DNA of 64,000 nucleotides, taken from assembly GCF_000970755.1 (NCBI RefSeq), contig NZ_KQ034007.1, positions 929,485 to 993,484 of the forward strand, in the 5' to 3' direction. The number at the start of each line of letters is the position of its first letter. Positions within the stretch are counted from its first letter, which is position 1. Position numbers and translations under genes: made by a program. Positions 19,526 to 27,857 of the stretch are shown piece after piece. The notes beneath the pieces are model-generated. The model was not told the origin of the DNA and made no database searches. It saw nothing but the letters and a program-made list of their open reading frames with translations. The DNA comes from Lactobacillus kimbladii (GTDB taxonomy: Bacteria > Bacillota > Bacilli > Lactobacillales > Lactobacillaceae).

Positions 19526-21484
19526 TTGGCTAAAACAAGTAAAAAAATAAATTCTTATGATGACTCATCAATTCAGATTCTTCATGGCCTGGAAGCTGTA
19601 CGCAAGCGTCCAGGCATGTATATTGGGTCTACTGATGTTCATGGCCTCAATCAGCTTGTCTACGAAATTGTTGATAATTCAGTAGATGAGGCAATGGCCG
19701 GATTTGGTAAAGAAATTGACGTGACGATTCATCAAGATAACAGTGTGACGGTACGTGATTTTGGCCGGGGTATGCCCACCGGTATGCATAAGTCAGGCAA
19801 ACCCACAATTGAAGTTATACTGACTGTTTTGCATGCCGGTGGCAAGTTTACCGAGCAAAATTATAAAACTTCCGGTGGACTTCATGGAGTAGGTTCCTCT
19901 GTTGTCAATGCTCTTTCCAGTTATATGGCTGTTAAAGTGGTCAGAGATGGGATAGCATACGAAGAAGAGTTTAAAGATGGCGGACACCCTATTGGTACTT
20001 TGAAACGTTTAGGCAAAACTAAGGAACCTACTGGTACCACCATTACTTTTAAACCTGATGAAAAAATTTTTTCGACTATTAAATATAAATATGAAACTAT
20101 TCAAGAACGCATACGAGAGTCGGCTTTTCTGCTTAAAGGTGTGCGCTTTGTCTTAGTAGATGAACGTGAGCCTCAACATCATGATGATTTTAAGTATGAT
20201 GAAGGTATTAAAGCTTTTGTCTCCTATTTGAATGAAGGTAAAGATTCTTTAAGCGACATTTTTTACTTTTCTGGTAAACAAGATGAAATTGAGGTTGAAT
20301 TCAGCGGTCAGTATAGTGACAGTTACTCTGAAAACCTGGTTTCTTTTGTAAATAACGTGCGTACAGCGGATGGTGGTACTCACGAAGTAGGTGCACGAAC
20401 TGGTTTTACGCGTGCTTTTAATGATTATGCTAAGAAACAGGGACTGTTAGGCAAAAAAGATAAAAATATCGACGGCTCCGATTATCGCGAAGGCTTAAGT
20501 GCTGTTTTATCAGTCAAAATTCCAGAAGAGTTATTAGAATTTGAAGGGCAGACTAAGGGTAAACTAGGCACTCCTCAGGCTAGATCAGTTGTTGATGCCA
20601 TCGTTTATGAAAAAATGTCTTATTACCTGATGGAAAAAGGCGAACTGGCTCAAGAGCTGGTGAAAAAGGCACAAAGAGCAAGGGATGCCCGTGAAGCAGC
20701 TAAAAAGGCTCGTAACGAAAGTCGAAATGGCAAAAAACGTCGTAAAAAGGAAGTCCTGTCTGGTAAACTAACACCGGCACAATCACGTAATCCTAAAAGG
20801 AATGAGCTTTTCTTGGTTGAGGGGGACTCTGCTGGCGGCTCTGCAAAGCAAGGTCGAGACCGAAAGTTCCAAGCAATATTGCCTTTACGGGGAAAAGTTT
20901 TAAATACTCAAAAAGCAAAATTACAGGACATATTTAAAAATGAAGAAATCAATACCATGATTTACACCATTGGTGCCGGCGTAGGTGCTGAATTTAAAGT
21001 TGAAGATTCAAATTACGATAAAGTAATTATTATGACGGATGCCGATGATGATGGTGCCCACATTCAGATTTTATTATTAACCTTTTTCTACCGCTATATG
21101 AGACCAATGATTGAGCATGGCAAAGTTTATATTGCTTTACCTCCTCTTTATCGCTTGCAAAAAGGTCGTGGCAAAAAGGCTCAGGTAAAGTATTCCTGGA
21201 CTGATGAAGAACTTGCTGCCGATGAAAAGAAAATGGGTCGTGGTTATGCTTTACAACGGTTTAAGGGACTAGGTGAAATGAATGCCGAACAGCTGTGGCA
21301 AACAACAATGGATCCAGAAACCAGGTTGCTTATTCGGGTAAAAATTGACGATGCTGCCTTGGCTGAACGTCGTGTGACCACACTAATGGGTGACAAAGCA
21401 GGTGCCAGGCGAAAATGGATTGAGGAAAATGTTAAGTTCAGACTTGGGGATAATACTTCAATTTTGGAAGAAGAAAATGATTAA
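19526..21484 (+). CDS. parE: DNA topoisomerase IV subunit B
   Basis: ATPase subunit of the decatenating type II topoisomerase. The GHKL domain shows VRKRPGMYIGST near residue 30, DNSVDEAMAG near 51 and LHGVGSSVVNALS near 119. The TOPRIM domain has VEGDSAGGSAKQGRDR near 432 and DADDDGAHI near 510. Its 652-aa length is standard. The start is TTG at 19526, with GGAGGAG at 19514-19520. parC follows after 15 bp. Its closeness to the dif region fits its role in separating sister chromosomes. Confidence 0.96.
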   Translation: MAKTSKKINSYDDSSIQILHGLEAVRKRPGMYIGSTDVHGLNQLVYEIVDNSVDEAMAGFGKEIDVTIHQDNSVTVRDFGRGMPTGMHKSGKPTIEVILTVLHAGGKFTEQNYKTSGGLHGVGSSVVNALSSYMAVKVVRDGIAYEEEFKDGGHPIGTLKRLGKTKEPTGTTITFKPDEKIFSTIKYKYETIQERIRESAFLLKGVRFVLVDEREPQHHDDFKYDEGIKAFVSYLNEGKDSLSDIFYFSGKQDEIEVEFSGQYSDSYSENLVSFVNNVRTADGGTHEVGARTGFTRAFNDYAKKQGLLGKKDKNIDGSDYREGLSAVLSVKIPEELLEFEGQTKGKLGTPQARSVVDAIVYEKMSYYLMEKGELAQELVKKAQRARDAREAAKKARNESRNGKKRRKKEVLSGKLTPAQSRNPKRNELFLVEGDSAGGSAKQGRDRKFQAILPLRGKVLNTQKAKLQDIFKNEEINTMIYTIGAGVGAEFKVEDSNYDKVIIMTDADDDGAHIQILLLTFFYRYMRPMIEHGKVYIALPPLYRLQKGRGKKAQVKYSWTDEELAADEKKMGRGYALQRFKGLGEMNAEQLWQTTMDPETRLLIRVKIDDAALAERRVTTLMGDKAGARRKWIEENVKFRLGDNTSILEEEND

Positions 21485-21499
21485 AGAGGTTTTTAATTA

Positions 21500-23953
21500 A
21501 TGGCTACAAAAGAACGAATTCGTGAAATGCCCCTTGAGCAGGTCATGGGTGAGCGATTTGGCAGATATTCCAAATATATTATCCAGGAACGTGCCTTACC
21601 GGATATTCGTGACGGTTTAAAACCAGTGCAAAGAAGAATCCTTTACGCTATGTTCCAGGATAACAATACCTACGACAAGCCATTTAAAAAGGCGGCGAAA
21701 GCTGTAGGAAATATCATGGGTAATTTTCACCCCCATGGTGACAGTTCTATTTATGGTGCTCTGGTCCACCTTTCTCAAGATTGGAAAATGCGAGAACCTC
21801 TTATTGAAATGCACGGTAACAATGGTTCAATGGATGGCGATGGCCCCGCTGCAATGCGTTATACCGAATCACGTTTAAGCAAGATTTCCAACATGTTGTT
21901 ACAAGATATTGATAAAGATACAGTCAACATGGTCTTGAACTTTGATGATACTGAGTATGAGCCGACAGTTTTACCTGTTCGGTTTCCTAATTTATTAGTT
22001 AATGGCTCTACAGGTATTTCGGCTGGTTATGCAACTGAGATTCCACCGCATAATTTAATAGAGGTAATTGATGCTACTATTTATTTGCTAAAAAATCCTG
22101 ATGCCAGTCTTGATGATCTAATGCATTTTGTCAAAGGCCCAGATTTTCCTACAGGTGCGATTGTTTTAGGGCAAAAGGGATTACGTGAAGCCTATGAAAC
22201 CGGTCGAGGACGCATCCAGGTCCGAGCCAAAAGTTCAATTCAGGAAATAAGAGGGCACCGCGAAGAAATTGTCATTACTGAGATACCTTTTGCTGTTAAT
22301 AAAGCTCTGCTAGTTAAAAAAATGGATGAAATCCGCTTAAACAGGGAGATTGATGGTATAGCAGAAGTGCGTGATGAAACTGACCGTCATGGTTTATCAA
22401 TCGTAGTGGAGTTAAAAAAAGGGGCTGATGCACAAAATATTCTGAATTATTTATTTAAGAATACTGAATTGCAAGTTTCCTATAATTTTAATATGGTTGC
22501 CATTGACCACATGACACCAATGCAAGTTGGTTTAAAGCATATACTGTCTTCTTACTTAGAACATGAAAAAGACGTAGTAATTAAGAGGACGAAATTTGAT
22601 TTAAATAAAGCAGAAGAGCGTCTGGAAATTATACAAGGCTTAATCCATGCCATGGATATCCTGGACAAAGTAATTAAAGTCATCCGAGCTTCTAAAAATA
22701 AGGCAGAAGCAAAGAAAAATCTATCAGACAAGTTTAAGTTTACTGCTCGGCAGGCAGAGGCAATTGTGTCCTTGCAATTATACAGGTTAACTAATACTGA
22801 CGTTAATGCTTTAGTTAAAGAGCAAAGCGAGCTGAATGATAAAATAGCACGTTTTAAAGAACTTTTGTCTAATAAAAAGATTTTAGAAAAGGAAATAATT
22901 AAGGAATTAACGACTGTTAAGAAGGAATTTGGCAATCCTCGGCGCACTGAAATTTCATCTGAAACCGCTAAGATTCAAATTGATGAAAAAGCACTAGTGG
23001 CAGATGAACAAGTACGTGTTTTAATCAGTCGTGATGGCTACTTGAAGAGATCGTCTCTTCGCTCTTGGCAGTCAAGTGATGATGAGGATAATGGTTTGCC
23101 GAGTGGGGATGATGTTGTTTTTGAAAAGACATTGTCCACACTAACAAATCTATATCTGTTCACTGACCGTGGTAATGTCATTTATAGACCAGTAAATGAG
23201 TTAGTAGAAACTAAGTGGAAAGAAACAGGCCAGCACTTATCTCAAGAAATTGGCTTAAGCGGGGATGAGAATATCATTAGCGTTTTTGATTTTGACCAAT
23301 TAAATCAAAAACTAAACTTTTTAATGGCAACTAATGATGGTTATATAAAACAGTTGGAACTAAGTAATCTCCAGCCTACTAGAACTTATCGTTCACGCGC
23401 AATTACTGCAATGAAAATGAAAAAAACAGATAGTCGGATAGTTCGTGTTGATTTAGTAAAACCTGATAGCAATAATGAAATCATTTTATTTACGCATAAA
23501 GCTTATGCAGTTCGTTATGAGTTAACTGAAATTCCTGCATCAGGTGCCAAATCATTTGGTGTAAAATCTGTGAATTTAAAGGATGATGACTATGTAGTTT
23601 CGTATGTAGTAATCAATCCTGATTATCTTGACTTAATTCGTATCGGCATAATTACTCAAAGGGGAGCATTCAAGCAGTTTAAAGCTGAGTTAGTCAATAA
23701 AGTATCTCGTGCCAAACGAGGGGTATTAGTTTTAAGAGAACTCAAAACTAAACCTCACCGTATTGCAGCAATTATTTCATATGGTCAAGAACATAACCTG
23801 CTGATCACAACAACAAGTAAACGTCACATAAAACTTTCAACTAAAGACTATCCGCTCGGTGATAGGTATTCTAATGGCTCTTTTGTCTTGGATACAACAA
23901 GTGATGGCCAGCCAGTTAATATAAAGTTTGGTGAACCTTTAAGTGATAAATAA
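21500..23953 (+). CDS. parC: DNA topoisomerase IV subunit A
   Basis: DNA cleavage subunit of topoisomerase IV. The catalytic Tyr lies in AAMRYTESRL near residue 122. The quinolone-resistance region reads HPHGDSSIYGALVHLSQ at 77-93, with Gly86 where E. coli has Glu84 and pneumococcus Asp83. The C-terminal beta-pinwheel covers about 490-810, and total length is 817 aa. An AGAGG SD precedes the ATG. It forms an operon with parE. I saw no clear terminator after it; a LysR promoter follows. Confidence 0.96.
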   Translation: MATKERIREMPLEQVMGERFGRYSKYIIQERALPDIRDGLKPVQRRILYAMFQDNNTYDKPFKKAAKAVGNIMGNFHPHGDSSIYGALVHLSQDWKMREPLIEMHGNNGSMDGDGPAAMRYTESRLSKISNMLLQDIDKDTVNMVLNFDDTEYEPTVLPVRFPNLLVNGSTGISAGYATEIPPHNLIEVIDATIYLLKNPDASLDDLMHFVKGPDFPTGAIVLGQKGLREAYETGRGRIQVRAKSSIQEIRGHREEIVITEIPFAVNKALLVKKMDEIRLNREIDGIAEVRDETDRHGLSIVVELKKGADAQNILNYLFKNTELQVSYNFNMVAIDHMTPMQVGLKHILSSYLEHEKDVVIKRTKFDLNKAEERLEIIQGLIHAMDILDKVIKVIRASKNKAEAKKNLSDKFKFTARQAEAIVSLQLYRLTNTDVNALVKEQSELNDKIARFKELLSNKKILEKEIIKELTTVKKEFGNPRRTEISSETAKIQIDEKALVADEQVRVLISRDGYLKRSSLRSWQSSDDEDNGLPSGDDVVFEKTLSTLTNLYLFTDRGNVIYRPVNELVETKWKETGQHLSQEIGLSGDENIISVFDFDQLNQKLNFLMATNDGYIKQLELSNLQPTRTYRSRAITAMKMKKTDSRIVRVDLVKPDSNNEIILFTHKAYAVRYELTEIPASGAKSFGVKSVNLKDDDYVVSYVVINPDYLDLIRIGIITQRGAFKQFKAELVNKVSRAKRGVLVLRELKTKPHRIAAIISYGQEHNLLITTTSKRHIKLSTKDYPLGDRYSNGSFVLDTTSDGQPVNIKFGEPLSDK

Positions 23954-24016
23954 TTTTTTATTTATTTAATGATATTAATAATTTATGGAAGTGCTTTAAC
24001 AGCTTTAAATAATACT

Positions 24017-24045
24017 TTGACACAAAGGGGTTTTTGATTGATAAT
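24017..24045 (+). promoter_or_regulatory. Promoter of the LysR-type gene
   Basis: A perfect TTGACA at 24017-24022 lies 17 bp from GATAAT at 24040-24045, about 49 bp before the LysR ATG. Confidence 0.7.
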
Positions 24046-24093
24046 AGCATATAAATAGAGCAATATTATTGTTAAGATAGAAGGAATAATCTT

Positions 24094-25029
24094 ATGCCTA
24101 AAACAGATACAATACTCTCAACCAAATCCTTACATTATTTTTTGCAATTAATTGATACCATGAACTACACCCAAGCTGCCCAGATACTTGGCATTACTCA
24201 ACCGGCTTTAACTCAGCAAATAAAGAAAATTGAACATGCAATTGGAACTCCGCTGTTTGGCCAGATGGGTAAAAAACTTTACTTAACAGAAGCAGGGAAA
24301 CAGTTGCAGACGGGGGCAATTAAGTTGCTCGGAACTATTAACTCTGTTGTTAGTGATATACAGGAGTTTACGCAAGCTGATAAAGGCAATATTGCAATTG
24401 GCGTTTTAGAAAGTATTAATTATGATCTTCTTAGGAAATTTTTGGTTGAGTTCAATAAAAATTATCCCAATATAACTATCAACGTATCTTATTTTAATCG
24501 TAAGGATCTTTGGTATAATCTTGATAATAATTTGATTGATTTAGCAATGCTTTATCTCCCTGAAACCACTAAAAAGAGCCAGTCAAATTTACAAAACCAG
24601 TATGAATTAATGAAAGTTACTCAAGACAGGTTAACCATCTTAACTCATGATAAAAATCTTGAAGCAGGGAATTCATATCCAGTTTCTAAGTTTTTAGGAA
24701 AAAGATGGGTTCTTTATCCTGATAGTTTTTATTTAACTCAGATACTTAAAGGCAAACTTGGCAATAAAATGAATGCGAGAAATGGTTTGAATGTACCACT
24801 AACTTTCACTTCCACCAAAGAGATGGTTGATACAGCACAAGACACAGGGTATGACACAATTGTGAGTAACTCATACTATAGCCTAAATCAAAGTCAAATT
24901 AATTTAGTACCCGTATTTTTAAAAGGTATCAAAAAATTTACCATTTCGCTTATCTATCGCAAAGGGAAAAAAGAGGTGCCACGCATACAGAACTTTTTGA
25001 AAGAATTTAAGAAATTCTTAGAAGCTTGA
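24094..25029 (+). CDS. LysR family transcriptional regulator
   Basis: Predicted DNA-binding regulator of 311 aa. The N-terminal winged helix-turn-helix covers about 10-70, with NYTQAAQILGITQPALTQQIKKIE as the recognition region. A periplasmic-binding-protein-like effector domain follows at about 95-300. The effector and target genes cannot be read from the sequence. No divergent partner gene is present, as parC and ppaC flank it on the same strand. It has its own promoter and an AGAAGGA SD. Confidence 0.88.
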   Translation: MPKTDTILSTKSLHYFLQLIDTMNYTQAAQILGITQPALTQQIKKIEHAIGTPLFGQMGKKLYLTEAGKQLQTGAIKLLGTINSVVSDIQEFTQADKGNIAIGVLESINYDLLRKFLVEFNKNYPNITINVSYFNRKDLWYNLDNNLIDLAMLYLPETTKKSQSNLQNQYELMKVTQDRLTILTHDKNLEAGNSYPVSKFLGKRWVLYPDSFYLTQILKGKLGNKMNARNGLNVPLTFTSTKEMVDTAQDTGYDTIVSNSYYSLNQSQINLVPVFLKGIKKFTISLIYRKGKKEVPRIQNFLKEFKKFLEA

Positions 25030-25157
25030 CGTTATCAAATAATCTCGTAAAAATTTTTCTATCAAACGAAAAATTTATGATTTTATTCTGTCAAGAATAG
25101 CCTTTATTAGGTAAACTATAATTAAGTAAAAATTTAAAAAGAAAAAGAGGAAATCTA

Positions 25158-26087
25158 ATGGAAAAAGAATTGGTCTTCGGTCATCAAAATCCTGACACAG
25201 ATGCAATTGGTACAGCAATAGCTTATTCATATTTGCAGAATAAGCTTGGTTACAACACAGAGGCGGTTGCTTTAGGCGAACCTAATGATGAAACAGCTTT
25301 TGCTTTAAAAAAGTTTGGTTTTAAAGCACCAAGAGTAATCAAAACAGCAGCAAATGAAGTTAAAGAAGTAATGCTTGTTGATCATAATGAACCACAACAA
25401 AGTGTATCAGACATTGATCAAGTTACTGTAACTCATGTTGTTGATCACCACAGAATTATGAATTTCGACACTAGTATGCCTTTATTTTATCTTGCTGAAC
25501 CTGTAGGCTGCACTAGTACCATTATGTTTGGTCTTTATAAGCATTTTAAAGTTGAAATTCCTAAGAATATCGCTGGCATCATGCTTTCTGCCATCATTTC
25601 TGACACATTATTGCTAAAATCTCCTACAACTACCGATAGGGATAAAAAAGCGGTTAAAGAACTTGCAAAAATTGCTGGTGTAGATTACGAAAAATATGGC
25701 TTGGAAGAATTAAAGGCAGGGACTAACATAGCAAGTAAATCGGAAGAAGAACTAATTGATTTAGATGCAAAATCATTTGAATTAAATGGTAAAAATGTCC
25801 GTGTAGCCCAAATTAATGTAGTTGACTTGCCAGAAGCGCTGGAACGCAAAGAAGCCTTCTTGAAGACAATGAAAGATACAGCCAATTCAGAAGGATATGA
25901 TTTGTTTATGTTACTTATAACTAATGTACTCGATTCAGACTCAACCGCATTAGTTATAGGTTCAAATGAAGCTGTAGCATCATTTGAAAAAGCATTTGGT
26001 GAAGTTAAAGATTCAGAAATCAGCTTACCTGGGGTTGTTTCAAGGAAAAAGCAAGTTGTTCCACCATTAACTGAAGCATTTAAGTAA
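25158..26087 (+). CDS. ppaC: Manganese-dependent inorganic pyrophosphatase
   Basis: Family II pyrophosphatase that hydrolyses pyrophosphate in the cytoplasm. The DHH phosphoesterase pattern is intact: [13 protein letters not shown] near residue 8 (His, Asp, Asp), DHNEPQQS near 75 and the DHHRIMNF signature near 97. A C-terminal DHHA2 domain ends with [10 protein letters not shown] near 297. The 309-aa length is standard. A TATAAT at 25117-25122 may be the -10, but no convincing -35 is seen. AGAGGA is the SD. This is the last + strand gene before the terminus region. Confidence 0.96.
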   Translation: MEKELVFGHQNPDTDAIGTAIAYSYLQNKLGYNTEAVALGEPNDETAFALKKFGFKAPRVIKTAANEVKEVMLVDHNEPQQSVSDIDQVTVTHVVDHHRIMNFDTSMPLFYLAEPVGCTSTIMFGLYKHFKVEIPKNIAGIMLSAIISDTLLLKSPTTTDRDKKAVKELAKIAGVDYEKYGLEELKAGTNIASKSEEELIDLDAKSFELNGKNVRVAQINVVDLPEALERKEAFLKTMKDTANSEGYDLFMLLITNVLDSDSTALVIGSNEAVASFEKAFGEVKDSEISLPGVVSRKKQVVPPLTEAFK

Positions 26088-26090
26088 TTT

Positions 26091-26130
26091 AAAAAGCACG
26101 AAATAGATTTTTAACTATTTCGTGCTTTTT
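26091..26130. terminator. Bidirectional terminator between ppaC and the XRE gene
   Basis: AAAAAGCACGAAATAG at 26091-26106 is perfectly complementary to CTATTTCGTGCTTTTT at 26115-26130 (16-bp stem, 8-nt loop), with A and T runs that serve both strands. It separates two convergent genes. Confidence 0.92.
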
Positions 26131-26490
26131 TTAATCTTTGTTAATTTCCTTAGCCAAAATAATGAATGATTTACATACTCTCTCAGCCTTATCAGGTGAC
26201 ATTTTTCTAAGTTCATTAAGAACCTTCTTAATAAATACAGGAGTATTATCTTGGTGATTTTCCACCTTAACTTCCTTAAAGCGGTAAGCATTCATGATAA
26301 TATCTGGCGTAGTTGTATTTAAAGCTCTGGCAATTGAGTCAAGCTTTTGAATACTAATATTTTGATTTTTTGTACGTTCCAAGCGAGAAATAAAGTTAAC
26401 CGATAAATCACTTAATTCAGCGAGATCTTCCTGGGTCAACTTTTGTTCACGCCGCCTGCGACATATTTCTTTTCCTAAATTTATACTCAT
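26131..26490 (-). CDS. XRE family helix-turn-helix regulator
   Basis: A 119-aa DNA-binding protein. The HTH_XRE domain covers residues 4-60 (LGKEICRRRREQKLTQEDLA, then LSVNFISRLERTKNQNISIQ). A short helical tail follows with no recognisable enzyme domain. The target is unknown. The upstream side faces the gene-free terminus region, so it may regulate itself only. The SD is weak (AAAGGG about 13 bp before the ATG). Confidence 0.8.
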   Translation of the reverse strand: MSINLGKEICRRRREQKLTQEDLAELSDLSVNFISRLERTKNQNISIQKLDSIARALNTTTPDIIMNAYRFKEVKVENHQDNTPVFIKKVLNELRKMSPDKAERVCKSFIILAKEINKD

Positions 26491-27136
26491 GGAATAAATT
26501 CAACCCTTTCAAAAAAATAATTCCATATTCTATAATAACAGATTAATTATAGAAATAAACAGTAAAATAAAAATAATAATGAATAAAACACTTGCTTTTG
26601 GCAAAATTATACTCAAACTAAATGTTTTAAACTATACCCCACATAGTATTGTAAGCTATTTTTTGGAAAAATAAAATAAAAAAGCTCCAAATAATTAAAC
26701 TTAAAGTGAAAAAGGAAAGAGTGGCAAATATTATATCAAAGCGTGCATTCGCTTGCTAGAGGGGCAGGGAGAAAAGCGCTTAAGTAAAAAAATTAAAATC
26801 TAATTGTTTTATATATTTATTTATTATAGAAAGCGCTTTTATTTATATTTTTACACTTATAAAGTATTAATTTTAAATAAATCAATTAATCTGGGTAAAA
26901 AAAGAGCTGGGTGATCATATTAATTTTAAAAAATTATAAGTAATAAGTATCATTTTGTATAATGTAAAATAAAATTATAGGTTTTGGAATAATGTCGACT
27001 TTTATTTGTCATAATAAACTTTTGAAGTAAATTCAAATGAAATAATTATACTTTTGAATTACAGATCTAGCTATATAAACGGAGCTGATAAACTAAGAAA
27101 TAGTGATAAAAGGTGGTTGGAACTGAGATGGATACA

Positions 27137-27164
27137 ACTTCGTATAATATATATTATGTAAAGT
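27137..27164 (+). other. dif: dif site, XerC/XerD type
   Basis: The 28 bp divide into left arm ACTTCGTATAA (27137-27147), centre TATATA (27148-27153) and right arm TTATGTAAAGT (27154-27164). From memory of the Bacillus subtilis dif site, 25 of 28 positions match. Against the degenerate Firmicutes consensus only the penultimate base differs. It lies in a gene-free region where gene polarity inverts, as expected for the chromosome terminus. Confidence 0.88.
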
Positions 27165-27240
27165 AAAATAGAAATTTGAAGATAGTCCATCAGAATGAGT
27201 TAGGATTCATTTAGACCAAAAAGTTTTAGTTTTAGTTTGT

Positions 27241-27305
27241 CACAGGTCAATTGAGAACTCGTTAAAAACTAAATGAGTGCATAATTGATCATTTAGCTGC
27301 CTGTG
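27241..27305 (+). other. Foldable 65-nt segment in the terminus region
   Basis: Nested complementary blocks are present: CACAGG (27241) with CCTGTG (27300-27305), TCAATT with AATTGA, and AACTCGTT with AATGAGT around a short A-rich loop. It could be a small RNA or a binding site. No promoter or terminator is clear. Confidence 0.3.
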
Positions 27306-27540
27306 AGTCTCCAATAATTATTATTAAATCTAATTTTGGTTAGTTTTTTTATTAGTAAGTAATTTGAAGTCAATCAATATTAGTACTTTTAAAAGTAATA
27401 TCATTGTTAGATTTTATCATAAAGCAGATATAAAAAATTTTGAGTAATAGTAATATTGTTTAAAATTGAGAATTTAAAGTTTGCTGGAATAATTGGTTAA
27501 AATTTTAGTTTGGTCAACAATTGCAGCATTTTTTTAGTTG

Positions 27541-27570
27541 CTTTCATTAAAACTATAATTTTAATGAAAG
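27541..27570. other. difSL-like palindrome, candidate XerS site
   Basis: CTTTCATTAAAA at 27541-27552 is the exact reverse complement of TTTTAATGAAAG at 27559-27570, separated by CTATAA. The 14-bp core AAAACTATAATTTT equals, as I recall it, the core of the streptococcal/lactococcal difSL site cut by XerS. It lies 288 bp upstream of xerS and has no gene before it that would need a terminator. Confidence 0.65.
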
Positions 27571-27857
27571 ATATAAATAACAATTAAGTTCAAAAATTTT
27601 ATATTCATAGATATTTATTTTTAACTAAATTAAATTTGATCTCTTAGCTAAGTTATTCTTAAAGAAGAAATTTCTACTAAAAACAATTTCAAAACTTAAT
27701 TCTAGGTATGCAAATTTGGCATTTTTAGAATTAGATCTAGTTTATACCTTTCTCTCCTCTATTTCATAATAAGTATATGCGACTCAAACATACATTCTAG
27801 TTTTGTTTTATAATAATATATGTATCTTATTAAATTAAGCTAGGAGAAATTTTTTAC

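Larger units (their letters stand above)
26491..27857. other. 1.37-kb gene-free, AT-rich replication terminus region
   Basis: No open frame of meaningful length with an SD is present on either strand. The region contains a XerCD-type dif site (27137-27164), a 65-nt foldable segment (27241-27305) and a perfect 12-6-12 palindrome resembling difSL (27541-27570). Two AAAGCGCTTT-like palindromes lie near 26773 and 26829. Gene orientation changes across this region from mainly + on the left to mainly minus on the right. Confidence 0.75.

Noticed and set aside
26720-26803. Possible coding remnant (reads SGKYYIKACIRLLEGQGEKRL in one frame)
   Set aside because: It is under 30 codons, has no start or SD in frame, and I cannot connect it to any protein family.
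26773-26840. Two AAAGCGCTTT-like palindromes as CcpA cre sites
   Set aside because: Each misses at least two consensus positions and neither lies before a gene.
27134-27168. loxP-like sequence (ACAACTTCGTATA, 8-bp spacer, TATGTAAAGTAAA)
   Set aside because: The left half matches loxP at 12 of 13 positions, but the right half is poor and the whole fits the Firmicutes dif pattern much better. No Cre-like gene is nearby other than Xer proteins.
27541-27570. Reading the palindrome as an intrinsic terminator
   Set aside because: No gene is upstream on either strand within several hundred bases, except xerS starting downstream, and no T tract follows. The difSL-like core is a better explanation.
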